NCBI GenBank assembly: GCA_030220185.1
Contig: JASPKZ010007251.1
Location: 563,501 to 627,500 of the forward strand
DNA: 64,000 nt
Origin: Diploptera punctata
Lineage: Eukaryota; Arthropoda; Insecta; Blattodea; Blaberidae
Reading direction: 5' to 3'
Both the position numbers and the translations under genes were made by a program. Below, piece after piece: positions 40,640 through 50,451 of the stretch (position 1 is its first letter; each line of letters begins with the position of its first letter). The notes beneath the pieces are model-generated. The model saw only the letters and a list, made by a program, of their open reading frames with translations, had not been told where the DNA came from and did no database searches.

Positions 40640-41165
40640 CTAAATTGTCTTCCTAACTCCTTTCAAAAATGTTAAACTGAAAGTATATAAAACAGTTATT
40701 ATCCCAGTTATAGTATATGGATGCGAAACATGGACTCCTACTTTAAGGAAGGAAAGAAGATTACGAGTATTTGATAATAAAGTTCCTGGGAAAAATTTTG
40801 GGCCAAAAGAGATGAACAGACAGGTGAATGGAGAAAACTACATAATAGTGAGCTACATGATACGTAGGCTATAGGAAACTAGATATAATAATAACAGTTA
40901 AGTCTTGTAGGCTGCGGTGGGCAGGACATGTGGCACGTATGGGGGATGAAAGAGGCGCATGGAAGCTTCTGATAGGAAAACCAGAGGGAAAACGCCCAGT
41001 TGGTAGACCAGCTATGAAGTGGGAGATTAACATTATCCATGATTTGAGGGAAGTAGATTATACAGGGGATGATTGGAAAATATTAGCTTAGGATAGAGAT
41101 GTTTGGAGAGTTTGTGTCCGCGCGGTCATGAACCTACGGGTTCAATAGAGGCAGTGAGTTAGTTA
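40640..41165 (+). mobile_element. LINE-A 3' fragment
   Basis: From ACTCCTTTCAAAAATGTTAA to GGCAGTGAGTTAG. Readable blocks include KVYKTVIIPVIVYGCETW and GRPAMKWEINIIHDLREVDY. Stops and frameshifts are present. Confidence 0.88.
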
Positions 41166-41327
41166 TTCGCCTCCTAAAATTGTTTCTTTAAGGGCCAGAA
41201 ACGGTTCAAAAAAGAATGCTTTATCGCACGGAATACTTTACGCGTTCATCATAAATCATAACATTAAATTATAAAATTTGTTTCATAGTAAGTTCAATTT
41301 GCTCAACTGATAACGTTTTTAAAATAC

Positions 41328-41362
41328 TGTAGGTCTTTCGGAATCGGTTCCATCTTCATGAG
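41328..41362 (-). ncRNA. Hammerhead-ribozyme-like motif, isolated
   Basis: Minus: ATGAAGA (C3 changed to A), T, GGAA-CCGA-TTCC hairpin, GAAAGACCTACAG. The 3' part matches 29152 (GAAAGTGCTACAG) position by position. No surrounding long inverted repeat; a partner for the CAG of stem I is not obvious. Confidence 0.45.
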
Positions 41363-41394
41363 AAAGTTGCTTTGCTACTGATTTAAAAAGTAAG

Positions 41395-41638
41395 TGTTCC
41401 CACTACAAGCCATAGGAGGTTAAGGCTCCTACTTTTTCTAGACAATCGGCATTTTCTGTTACCCTGCGTGACGGCAGGGACAAGCGTCTGGTACTCATTA
41501 CCGTTAGAGACTGTTTCGACCACAGCGCCATGATGCCACCAGAAGGTTTGGGTCGGTATAAAAATCCTGACCCCACCGAAACTCGACCTTCCGGTTAGTA
41601 GCGTATTGCCTTAATCAATTACGCAACGGCGTGCCCTC
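41395..41638 (-). mobile_element. SINE-5
   Basis: GGAGGTTAAGGCTCCTACTT, GCGTGACGGC and GACAAGCGTCTGGTACTCAT, with the head CGCAACGGCGTGCCC at the right. Shorter than 24687-24974 because of a deletion of the central GC block. Confidence 0.9.
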
Positions 41639-41639
41639 T

Positions 41640-42470
41640 AGCTATTATGCATGTTAAGGACTCGTGTCGTCCCAACTTCTCTCAAAAAAATAATTAAAAA
41701 TATATAAAACAGTGATTCTTTCAGTCTACATCGATGTGAAATATGCCCAATTACTTTAAGAAAGAAGAAAACATTGCGAGTATTTGAGAATAAAGTGCTT
41801 GCGAAAATGTGTGGACCAAAGAGAGATGAATAGGCAGGTGAATGGAGAAAACTACTTAACAGTGAGATACGTATTCTTTAGGGAAAGCATACACAGTTAA
41901 TTATCTTATCTATGTTATGCAGGATATTTTATACGAATAGGGAATGAAATATGAACATGGATATTTTTTGTAGGAAAACCAGAGGTGAAAAAAGCCAATA
42001 TTTAGGTCAAGAATATGATGGGAGAATAACATTAATCATGATATCCATCCATCCATTCAGAGTAATTCTGCCCGAGGGCAGGTCTTTCACTGCAATCATA
42101 GTATTTTCATGCGCTATTTATTTGAAGCTTTACTAGGGAATAGTAGGTGTGGTAGCTTCCCGTTGCTTTTCACACCGGTGAAGGATGATGATGATGAGAT
42201 GATAATGATAAGGATGATGATGATGATGGTCATATGATTTCGGGGACCGTTTGAGCCTTAAAGTTTTCCTGACACATGTCTTACAGGTGAGGAAAAACCC
42301 CGATAAAAGCCTCACCCACAAAAACTGCCTCGACCGGGGATCGAACCCGGGCCCGCTGCGTGACAAGGCAGCACGCTACCTCGAGACCACAGCGGTGGAC
42401 TAATCATGATATAAGGAAAGCGAATTATACAGGGAAAATATTATTTCGGTGCAGGTGATGATAAACAGGT
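41640..42470 (+). mobile_element. LINE-A fragment interrupted by SINE-1
   Basis: Left part 41640-42044 (TCGTCCCAACTTCTCTC, AGAGATGAATAGGCAGGTGA, GGAAAACCAGAGG), right part 42401-42470 (AATCATGATATAAGG, AATTATACAGGG). The canonical sequence continues across the insertion. Confidence 0.85.
42045..42400 (-). mobile_element. SINE-1, full-length, nested in LINE-A
   Basis: TAATCATGATAT at 42033-42044 and 42401-42412 is the target duplication, so SINE-1 is 356 bp here. All blocks are present from CCATCCATCC to GGTGGAC. Confidence 0.96.
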
Positions 42471-42516
42471 CATGTACCTAGTAAAAATAAAAACAAATGA
42501 GTAAAAGAAATATAAT

Positions 42517-42883
42517 CGATGTTCTTATTATTAATTTCATACATCTCAATTATGGATAAATCATATTTGAAGAGAAAAATTATACGCTCAGACCGGGACT
42601 TGAACCCGGGACCCTTGGTTTTCTAGTCCAAGTGCTCTACCATTTGAGCTACCTGAGCAAGTACCTATCTAAACGCAAATTTTTCTCTATATACGTTGTA
42701 ATTTCCGCCCACCAATTGCTTTGAAGCCTTTGCTTCTATCTTTGCAAATGGCGGCTTCTATATTAAGAAGACATATTTGGGAATTATACATTACATTATA
42801 AATGCCAGTACGGCTATTTTCGATGTTCTTATTATTAATTTCATACATCTCAATGATGGATAAATCATATTTGAAGAGAAAAA
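42517..42883. repeat. 63-bp direct repeats enclosing a tRNA-like sequence
   Basis: 42517-42579 and 42821-42883 are identical except for one base (CAATTATGG/CAATGATGG). They start CGATGTTCTTATTATTAATT. The 304-bp period suggests a tandem duplication or an insertion with an unusually long duplicated target. Confidence 0.88.
42585..42659 (-). tRNA. tRNA-like sequence, CTA-type anticodon loop, probable pseudogene
   Basis: 75 nt on the minus strand. TGCTCAG/CTGAGCG acceptor (one wobble), D arm GCTC/GAGC, T arm CCGGG-TTCAAGT-CCCGG, all paired. The anticodon stem CTTGG/CCAAG encloses a nine-base loop ACTAGAAAA, two bases too long. The flanks GAGAAAAATT and AATTTTTCTC form an inverted repeat, as around the other cassettes. 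Likely a tRNA-derived repeat; a functional tRNA cannot be excluded by eye. Confidence 0.6.
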
Positions 42884-43550
42884 ATATGAAAAAGAAATAT
42901 AACCTCAACGGTAATCAAAAATGATTTTTAAAAACGAATTATATGATGCAAATGAAAATACTGTACATCTGTACAATGTTATAAGTATACTATAGTATTC
43001 AAGATTTATTTTGAATCATTAGGGACTAGGTTAAACAAGTAACTCTTACAAAAGAAAGTTAAATTAAGTGCAGGAGTAGCAAGTGGGACAATGTCCAGAA
43101 AGAAACAAATTTGAAAAATGTTCTATTTCAATAGGAGCCACGCAAATCCTTCACTGTCAATTGGAAAGTCACGAAACGTATCGTTAATTATTGACACGTG
43201 TTGACCCAGTGCATCATATGTGCAGCTTAATGACCCCAAGCTGTTAAGTTGGGACCCGCGGCTGGCGAACAGCCTATCTACTGCTACGCCTCACTCATCT
43301 TCTGCCCACAGCATACGTACAACTTTAACTACCTTACACATTTTTGTTACGAGTGTAAGTAGGGAACGAATGTCTATCAGCTAAAAAAGTTTTATTTTCT
43401 AATGATGTAGAACTTTAAAAAGTATGAAAATCATTAAAAAAAATTCTTTTAGAGAATTCCGAAGGAATGACACTATTGAAGTTGCACTTGTGATGTTTTA
43501 AAATTTACACTGCAATCAACCATGACATATATTTATACCTACATTTATGC

Positions 43551-43552
<2 letters not shown>
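42884..43552. other. No gene recognised
   Basis: The minus strand at about 43305-43140 is open for 55 codons (GVAVDRLFASRGSQLNSLG…) and more GC-rich than its surroundings. I recognise no family. Confidence 0.4.

Positions 43553-43584
<32 letters not shown>
43553..43584. repeat. (TA)n microsatellite
   Basis: TA run of about 32 bp. Confidence 0.95.
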
Positions 43585-43587
<3 letters not shown>

Positions 43588-43591
43588 TAAG

Positions 43592-43690
43592 TTTTCTTGG
43601 GTTTTCCCGGTTGTGGATTCAAAGTCGGCCGCTGGCCACTGATTCCGACGTTTCGACATGATCCCACACGCCATTATCATAACTTTCTTA
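43592..43690 (-). mobile_element. Half foldback with hammerhead-like motif (Penelope-like)
   Basis: Matches one arm of 34144-34337: GGGTTTTCCCGG, GATTCCGACGTTTCGACATG and CCATTATCAT. The motif at 43641-43680 (minus) reads ATGATAA, T, GGCGTG-TGGGAT-CATGTC, GAAACGTC, GGA. Stem I on the 5' side is lost. Confidence 0.65.
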
Positions 43691-43756
43691 ATCATACTTA
43701 TATCCGCGAAAATTTACAATATCACACAAACACACACACACATGCGCATATATATA

Positions 43757-44155
43757 TACCGCTGTGGGTTAGTGGTTATGCTTCTTGCTTCTAGTCCCCC
43801 GAGGGTCGCGACTTCAAACCCGGCCGTGGTCGGTGGATTTTTTAGAACGGAAAAATCCCATGAGCAAGTCTTAAACTTATCCTCCGGGAGGGACTTTAAG
43901 CCGTGGGACCCGAGTCTGAAGATTTTCAGTCTCCTAAAAGATCCTTAGTCTAAATAAAGAGGCCTCCAAACAAAATTTCCTGACCTCAACGTTCTAGCAA
44001 TACCTTGATTGCCTGCTAGATGACTCATTGAGTCGGCGTATTGACCGCATGCCATTCATGGCGTCTATGGGCAAATAAGGTAACAAAATTAACTTGGTCT
44101 AGTGACTGCTGACAAGGGAGAGGCTATGGCTCAATACTGGGATACGCTCAGGTAA
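43757..44155 (+). mobile_element. SINE-3
   Basis: CCGCTGTGGGTTAGTGGTTA head, B-box-like CTTCAAACCC, CGGTGGATTTTTTAGAACGG body and a 3' end with GACAAGGGAGAGGCTATGGC. The 3' part differs from that of 26913 and agrees with 59398-59480. Confidence 0.9.
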
Positions 44156-44182
44156 ATAAATAAAGAGGTTATATAATTTTTT

Positions 44183-44272
44183 TTTATCTAATGCCACCAG
44201 GTTGTCTCTTATGACATTTCTGGCTTTCTCCCCTGGCTTCGGCTGAATTGTAATCCATTTCTTACGTTGGGG
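44183..44272 (-). mobile_element. SINE-2 tail fragment
   Basis: CTAATGCCACCAGGTTGTCT, TATGACATTTCTGGCTTTC and CTTACGTTGGGGC. Truncated by (TA)n. Confidence 0.8.
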
Positions 44273-44381
<109 letters not shown>

Positions 44382-44388
44382 ATATGAT

Positions 44389-44492
44389 AAGAAAAATAAA
44401 TGTCTGGACGGGATTTGAACCCGGACCTCTGGGTTGGTATCCCAGCGTGCTATCCATTACACCACCGGGCTAACCAGGCATTTCTTTTTCTT
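44389..44492 (-). repeat. tRNA-like cassette 3 between inverted repeats, opposite orientation
   Basis: AAGAAAAATAAATG (44389-44402) and CATTTCTTTTTCTT (44479-44492, one mismatch). The tRNA-like part lies on the minus strand, 44401-44480: acceptor TGCCTGG/CCAGACA (six of seven), A box near TAGCCCGGTGGT, anticodon arm CTGGG-ATACCAA-CCCAG, B box GGGTTCAAATCCC. The downstream flank TTATGTCATATTAAGCTTGC is the same, in the same direction, as after cassette 2, whose tRNA-like part is on the plus strand. Confidence 0.75.
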
Positions 44493-44532
44493 ATGTCATA
44501 TTAAGCTTGCATTGCTCAATGTCAAAAATTTA

Positions 44533-44540
<8 letters not shown>

Positions 44541-44569
<29 letters not shown>
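44541..44569. repeat. (TA)n microsatellite
   Basis: Follows the shared cassette flank, as at 2131-2170. Confidence 0.95.
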
Positions 44570-44571
<2 letters not shown>

Positions 44572-44599
44572 CTATATAGGATAGCCTATAGGCTACAGT

Positions 44600-44652
44600 A
44601 TGTGTGTGTGTGTGTGTGTTTATACATGCGTGTCTGTGTGTACGTGTGTGTG
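44600..44652. repeat. Interrupted (TG)n microsatellite
   Basis: TG and variants, followed by G9. Confidence 0.9.
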
Positions 44653-44681
44653 TGGGGGGGGTTTGTATTAAGTTTAGGAGA

Positions 44682-44719
44682 GAATGTCAGAAAAGTCCTA
44701 AGAGAACCTGGTGACATGA

Positions 44720-44724
<5 letters not shown>
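44682..44724 (+). mobile_element. SINE-2 3' terminal scrap
   Basis: GAGAATGTCAGAAAAGTCCT and GAACCTGGTGACAT correspond to the SINE-2 end. A second scrap is at 45271-45315. Confidence 0.55.

Positions 44725-44770
<46 letters not shown>
44725..44770. repeat. (TA)n(CA)n microsatellite
   Basis: TA run followed by short CACACA. Confidence 0.95.
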
Positions 44771-44773
<3 letters not shown>

Positions 44774-44914
44774 GCGAATATCCGGCTTCTGCTGCTGCCT
44801 AAATAAATGATGAAACGTGTGTTTTATTTTTTGTTGAATAATTTTTAAAAGAAAATTGGGGATTAATTAGATTGCGTGGTATACATTGTGACAAACCAAA
44901 TATCGCAGTTGCTA

Positions 44915-45100
44915 GAGTCAAATTTAATTTCGGATTTTATGTAAATTCCCACTTATAATGGTCTGATTTCACTTATGGATAATACCTACTTCGATTCACT
45001 TTAATAGGATATACTGAGATTCATTGTGAAATATCGAAAAGTGCGACAGCTGGAGCGATTTTTAAATTTTCGTTTCAGATGAACTCTTACACCTAATGGT
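44915..45100 (+). repeat. Degenerate repeat units Rd (two)
   Basis: CGCAGTTGCTAGAGTCAAAT and GCGACAGCTGGAGCGATTTT start two diverged ~60-bp units ending near CACTTATAATGG and CACCTAATGG. Related units are at 48311 and 48457. Confidence 0.6.
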
Positions 45101-45270
45101 TTTACAACATATAGATGGAGGCTAAACCCTCTCTCTATCTGAAAACCTGTATGTATAAATTTTCATGAAAATCGATTAAGTGGTTTAGTAGTTTCTTAAA
45201 GCATAAACATACGCAGGCTGAATTTATTTATAACATATAGGCCTATACATATATATAGGATATATGGAGA

Positions 45271-45315
45271 GAATGTCAAAAAAGTCGTAAGACAACCTGG
45301 TGGCATAGGACAATA
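45271..45315 (+). mobile_element. SINE-2 3' terminal scrap
   Basis: GAGAATGTCAAAAAAGTCGT and CAACCTGGTGGCAT, then ATATATA. Confidence 0.55.
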
Positions 45316-45519
45316 TATATAGTGACACATTGTTGATCATTTGCTGTAATTACCACTTTTAATTTCGCGAAAGGCGGCAGTAGGGCCTATTCCTTATAAG
45401 GCAATAGGAGTTGAATTCTGATCGTGTGTAGCTTGGAAACAACTTTTCTAGATGTGCTTCCTGCAGGAATCATTTTCCAGGTATGTCAATTATAGAAGAA
45501 TCAGTCTCTCGGACTTTCT

Positions 45520-45780
45520 ATTCTGTAACAGTCCAGACTGGATTCCAGATAATCCTCACCCACCATCGTGAGGAATTTACGTTGCTACAATAAGTAAAGA
45601 TTCCAGGTCTAAAAAAACAGTTATAACGACGGGAAACCCAACGTGTTGACCACATACTACCCTTATAGGTCCTACTGGTTAGTTGATATTTCACTTCTGT
45701 GAATAACACATGTGGTTGTTAGGCCAGAATTCGCCGATAGGCGAAGGATCTTCTGTAATAGGCATGTGGAGCCATGGAAT
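45520..45780 (+). mobile_element. SINE-4 3' part
   Basis: CCACCATCGTGAGGAATTTA through ACACATGTGGTTGTTAGGCC to CATGTGGAGCCATGG. Head missing, well diverged. Confidence 0.75.
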
Positions 45781-45840
45781 TTGCGTACGTGCGTGCGTGT
45801 AAACGTTCACTCTAGCGGCTGTAACCTCTTTTTTTTTTTA

Positions 45841-46225
45841 ACGTAAGTACAAATCGTGGTTAATGTTATTCTCCCATTTCAGTCTTGTGCCACCTACTGG
45901 ACGCTTATCTTCTCGTTTTCTACAATAAATTTCTATGCCCATATTCCATGCCCATTCGCGCTACATGTTCTGCTCAATGCAGTCTAGCAGATGTAACTAC
46001 TCTTATTGCATCTGGTTTCTCTTAAAGATCATGTAACTCACTCTTGAGCAGTCTTTTCCATTCACCTGTCTTCTCGTCTCTCTTCGATCCAAACATTTTC
46101 CTATGAACTTCATTCTCAAATTCTCTTAATATTTTCTCTTCCCTTAAAGTAAGTGGTCATGTTCTGCATCCATATAACATACCGGAATAATAACCGTTAC
46201 ATATATTTTTAGTTTAACGATTATT
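45841..46225 (-). mobile_element. LINE-A 3' fragment
   Basis: AATCGTGGTTAATGTTATTC to AATAATAACCGTTACATATA. Minus-strand codons follow the LINE-A C-terminus but with many changes. Confidence 0.85.
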
Positions 46226-46985
46226 AAACAAGTAATACAATTCAATGGAATTTATGTTCAGAAAATTATTGGACGAATACGATAATTGGAGTTTGAAAAT
46301 AAATTTAGAAAAAAGTAGGCCTAACATTTTAGCCTATATGGGATGTGGAGCAGAAACCGAAAATTTAATATTAGAAGATCAGAAGGTGTATATTAGAGGA
46401 TGTGAAGAATTTGAGTATTTTGGGGTAAAAGTAGATAAAGAGGATAGACAAGAAAGTGGCATTATGAACAAAATAAATCAAGATAGAGCAATAACAGCAA
46501 TATTAAATGGTGTCCTATGGATCATAAATAAGTTATAACTAGGAAAAATAAGGTACAAATATGTAATTCAGTAGTGAGAAGTAGCGTCACATGTGGAATT
46601 GGAGAATGGAAATTAAACAAAAACTTAGAACGAAAACTTACGTCGATCAAAATAGATTTCCGGAGGAGAGCAGCAAGATGTTCAAAATTGAACAAAAAAA
46701 AAAAAAAGACAAATCATAGAGAAAAAGTTAATATTAGATATTCAGTAGTAGATTATATAAGATTTAAGCAGTTAAAATTATATGGACAAGTACGACAAAT
46801 AAACAAAAAATTACCCAGAAAAACATTGGAAGAGGTAAAAAAGGAAGACCTCAAAATTCATGGATATGCAATAAATAAGAACTGGAATGAAAACAAGAGG
46901 ACTGGAGGACATATAGTGGATGGATAGAGACGAGTGGAAAAGGGAAATAAAACTTTAGGCACTAAAAGATTTGCAAATTGTCATA
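46226..46985 (+). mobile_element. LINE-E fragment, relatively open
   Basis: Frame 46245-46538 gives LLDEYDNWSLKINLEKSR and GCEEFEYFGVKVDKEDRQES (end of reverse transcriptase). Frame 46574-46927 gives MRSSVTCGIGEWKL, IDFRRRAARCSKL and INKKLPRKTLEEV. A poly-A of 13 (46689) and one frameshift break it. Ends near GCACTAAAAGATTTGC. Abuts LINE-A head to head. Confidence 0.87.
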
Positions 46986-47454
46986 ATCTGTATATAAATA
47001 AATAATAGAACAATTCTGATTCCATATTTGGGTTCTGTACAAAAACCATTCACTACAAATAGTAGGCCTATGTACCCAGTTTTCTTGTGCAATATGAACA
47101 TGACATGTTGACTTATAGAGTGCTTTTCCACTGATCCACACTAAAATATATCTTGAGGGTGTATTGCTACATGTGTGCCTTAAACTAAGCATTGCTATCT
47201 GAAGCATTTACCACGGACAACTTAACGAAGGGGCACGAACATCCCTCACTCAGGGTGAAAGCACAAGATGAAGAGCTGTGTAACATTTGTGACAATCGTG
47301 CGGAATGTGAAAGACTACAGGCTATTATTTCACGCCAAAATATGCTATAGACTACAGTATGTTCACTAACTTATTCACTACATTAAAAAAAAACAGTTGG
47401 CACGATAATGGTTTCAGAATTGTAATTCTTTTAGGATAACTATATATAACAAAA
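46986..47454. other. No gene seen
   Basis: Nothing recognised; small overlapping frames only. Confidence 0.5.
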
Positions 47455-47545
47455 GTCTGTCACCTAGGAACTGCGTAAACTAAGCGAATTCCTTAACAAA
47501 TCAAACTTATAGTCCGATTTTGCTGGTTAACGGAATGCACTACGG
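47455..47545 (-). repeat. Dispersed repeat Rb, inverted
   Basis: AGGAACTGCGTAAACTAAGC and TAGTCCGATTTTGCTGGTTA. The second block also occurs alone at 48521-48541. Confidence 0.65.
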
Positions 47546-48226
47546 CATTTTATATGTAGTGGTGCCCATTGTAATCTTGTAGTATGTTGTTGATCAGTCT
47601 TTGTTGTATAAATCTGTAATACTGAAAGTCTCAAAATAGAAATATTTTGTGAATACATTCACTGTTTCTCATATGTATTAAGTAATACTAAAATTCTATG
47701 AGAAGGTGGAATTGGAAAGTACTCGAACATCCACAAAATTCAACAGACAGGAGACCTTGTGACTATGACTTGTTCATCTATACGAGATATTCGATTTCAA
47801 TCAGAAAGCTCTATATCGATCTGATGTTAGAGATATGCAGAAATTGTGCTGTAGATGGAGTACCCCGTCTTCCAAGGATTTGGCAACGTATAGTTGACTT
47901 GACAAGAGATTATAAATTAAGTTTGTAAAGTCAAAAGTAACCTATATAACTTTTTTTGTGATGATATAGCAGTGTTGCCGTTACTTATAATCCTGAAATT
48001 GGTGAAATTCAATTTCTTATGGCAGCTTACTTAAATTTATTAGACTGCAGTGAAAACAAACCATGCATAAACGTAATTTATTATTACATATTTTTGTACA
48101 ATTTGACTCAAATATAAATAATTTCTACTGATTAATTTTTCCATTATTTTATTAAACATTTAAATAAACTGAACCATCCTATCTTACAGGATACATTGCC
48201 GATTTAAAGATTATTTAAATTAGCAC
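47546..48226. other. No gene recognised
   Basis: A 76-codon frame at 47698-47928 has no domain I recognise. Confidence 0.5.
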
Positions 48227-48290
48227 ATATGGATGTGAGGCCTGCAGCCAGATGGAAAGCAAGTGCCTTCTAGGCCTGTCGAGTCTTGGA
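48227..48290 (+). mobile_element. SINE-4 3' scrap
   Basis: CACATATGGATGTGAGGCCT and TTCTAGGCCTGTCGAG. Confidence 0.75.
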
Positions 48291-48310
48291 TTAGTATAGT
48301 TATATTGCGA

Positions 48311-48520
48311 CAAAGCAAATTGGCGACTGCTAGAGCGATTTTTTTACTTCCGGTTTCAGGTAAACCTCCACTTATAGTGATAGAATTTTGCTGATTTTTT
48401 AGAACAATTTATTAATTTTATTACAGTAGATTAGGGGCCTATATGAAAAATTGAAAATTGCGACCGCCAGAGCGATTTTTAAATTTTCGTTTCGAGTGAA
48501 TTCCTACTCCTAATCTCCAG
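48311..48520 (+). repeat. Degenerate repeat units Rd (two)
   Basis: GGCGACTGCTAGAGCGATTT and GCGACCGCCAGAGCGATTTT, each followed by TTTCGGTTTCAGG-like bases and CACTTATAG/CTCCTAATC. A partial unit (GGCCGCTAGAGC) is at 48606. Confidence 0.62.
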
Positions 48521-48699
48521 ATAGTCCGATTTTGCTGGTTAAGGAACACGACCATGATTTTCAATTGTTATATGACGATTTTCGCTCCAAAAAATATAAT
48601 TGTGGCCGCTAGAGCTTTAACAGACATAATAGGTCTATATAAATTTTAATTTATGTCCGATTAAGCAACACTTTGTATTAGGTAATGTAACAACTCACG

Positions 48700-48765
48700 G
48701 TTATGCACGGTTTGTTTTCAGAGCAGTCCGACACGTTTAAATAAACTGGCATAAGGATTTGAGTT
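48700..48765 (+). repeat. Short dispersed repeat Ra
   Basis: Shares TTTGTTTTCAG and the TTTAAATAAACTGGCAT block with 440-515. Confidence 0.55.
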
Positions 48766-48784
48766 TCTCGAATTTAAGGATTAA

Positions 48785-49600
48785 GAAAATAAATATAGCC
48801 TATATATTGACGACATTATGAAACAATGGAAAATTATAATAGACAAAGGTCTTAGATTGAACAGTAACACAAATATTAATAACTTAATTTTCGCCGATGA
48901 TTCAGTCTTACTACACCATGATGAAGAATTGTTACAATTGGCTGCTTATAAACTAAATACAATATGTATCTAATATGATTTTAAAATTTCACTAAGTAAA
49001 ACAAAATTAATTGCATTTTGTGTAAGAAACCCTCTGCGTGCAAAAATAATAATTAGAGGCGAAATTATTGAACAAGTATCCCACTTTAAATATTTAGGAT
49101 GTGATATCAGCTATGGATATGATAAAAATATTGAACATAAAACTCATTATTTTCAAGCTATTTGTGGCACAATAAATAGAACATTGAATAGTAAATCCCA
49201 TAAACAAACAAAATTAAAATGTTATAAAACAGTGGCGGTCCCTGTCCTTTTATATGAGAGCGATACTTGGATTATCACTTCCAAACAAGAAAGTAAAATC
49301 CAAGCAGCCGAGATGAAATTTTTAAGAAGAGTAAAAGGATACACTAGAATGGGCCAGATAAGAAAGAACGATATCCATGAAGAACTGCAGATCTAGTCAA
49401 TAAAAGAAAAGATATTTAACAACAAGACTGAGTGGAGAGAAAGTAGATTACGAAATAAAACCTTACATTATTTTCCGAGAAGAAGAATAGATGTCGGACG
49501 TCCTCGGAAGAGATGGTCTTAGATCTATTAGTGAAGACAGAACAGGCAACTAATGCCTAAACCAGGAAGTGAAGAAGAAGAAGAAAAAGAAAAAGAAGAA
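48785..49600 (+). mobile_element. LINE-D with a recognisable catalytic motif
   Basis: INNLIFADDSVLLHHDEELL holds the catalytic FADD of the reverse transcriptase. One stop follows (ICI*YDF). Then ISLSKTKLIAF, VSHFKYLGCDISYGY, KTVAVPVLLYESDTW, EMKFLRRVKGYTRMGQIRKN and a stop after HEELQI. Ends at GAACAGGCAACTAATGCC and GAAGAAGAAGAAAA. Confidence 0.9.
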
Positions 49601-49609
49601 TATAGCCTA

Positions 49610-49690
49610 TATTTCGTAAACCAATAAAATTGAACCATGCATTTCGCTTGCTGAGGAATTCGCTCAGTTTTAGGCAGTTCCTGCATGAAG
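49610..49690 (+). repeat. Dispersed repeat Rb
   Basis: CGCTTGCTGAGGAATTCGCT and GGCAGTTCCTGCATGAAGG. Confidence 0.65.
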
Positions 49691-50064
49691 GAGTTTGTTT
49701 TTACTTCTTCATTTTCTAATTCTTCTCCTCTTTCAATCACACATTTCATTTATCGATAAGCTTTGGCATCATATAATTTCTAGGCCTAAAACAAACCCCA
49801 TGATTGGACAGGCAGTCACTTTTATTTAAGAAGCACGTGAGTCCAGAACTTTTGCAGAAGACCTTCTTCACTTGACGGGCAAGGCAAATTGCCTATTCCG
49901 CCTCACAGTTGTTCCGCCTCCATCTTTGCACTGGCTTACCTACATTCCTTGAACCTCTTGGCTTGTAGTTAAATGCTACTTTTGGTAATCTTGTTACAAT
50001 CTTTCTTTCTCTATGTGTAAACTATTTATCTCTGTATTCTTTGATTTTATAATTCAGTGGATAT

Positions 50065-50067
50065 ATA

Positions 50068-50101
<34 letters not shown>
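50065..50101. repeat. (TA)n microsatellite
   Basis: TA run inside LINE-D, where a related copy has CCATTAAATGAT. Confidence 0.9.
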
Positions 50102-50105
<4 letters not shown>

Positions 50106-50248
50106 ACTCTGTTCTTATATCAATACTAGTAAAATTCATATCAAATTCCGTTGAGGTGAAGTCATATTATGAAAGTTAAAAATTAAATTGTACCTGTTGG
50201 TAGGTGTCGTCGTCCTCAACTTTGTTAAAATATTGTATATAAAATTAA

Positions 50249-50289
50249 CTGGAGCGCTTTCGGAAGACATCTTCCATCTTCTGCAGGTT
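50249..50289 (-). ncRNA. Hammerhead-ribozyme-like motif
   Basis: Minus: AACCTG (stem I), CAGAAGA (core with U4 changed to A), T, GGAAG-ATGT-CTTCC (stem II, five perfect pairs), GAAA, GCGC, T, C (cleavage position 17), CAG (stem I partner of CTG). One core base departs from consensus. Confidence 0.55.
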
Positions 50290-50412
50290 GAGCTTCCGCT
50301 ACTCGTTGTTGTGTACGGTGATGTATACTCCAACTGTCGGAGTTACTGCTACAAACAGTTGGAGTAGGCTATACATCACCGTACACAACAACAACGAGCA
50401 GCGGAAGCTCAA

Positions 50413-50451
50413 CCTGCAAAAAATGGAAGATAACTTCCGAAAGCGCTCCAG
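50413..50451 (+). ncRNA. Hammerhead-like motif, decayed mirror copy
   Basis: Plus: CCTG, CAAAAAA (core lost), T, GGAAG-ATAA-CTTCC, GAAAGCGCTC, CAG. The stems are intact while the core bases are mutated. Confidence 0.5.

Noticed and set aside
43140..43305. A GC-richer 55-codon open stretch on the minus strand
   Set aside because: It looked like a transposase scrap, but I could not match it to any family from memory and there are no element ends. Too weak to annotate as coding.
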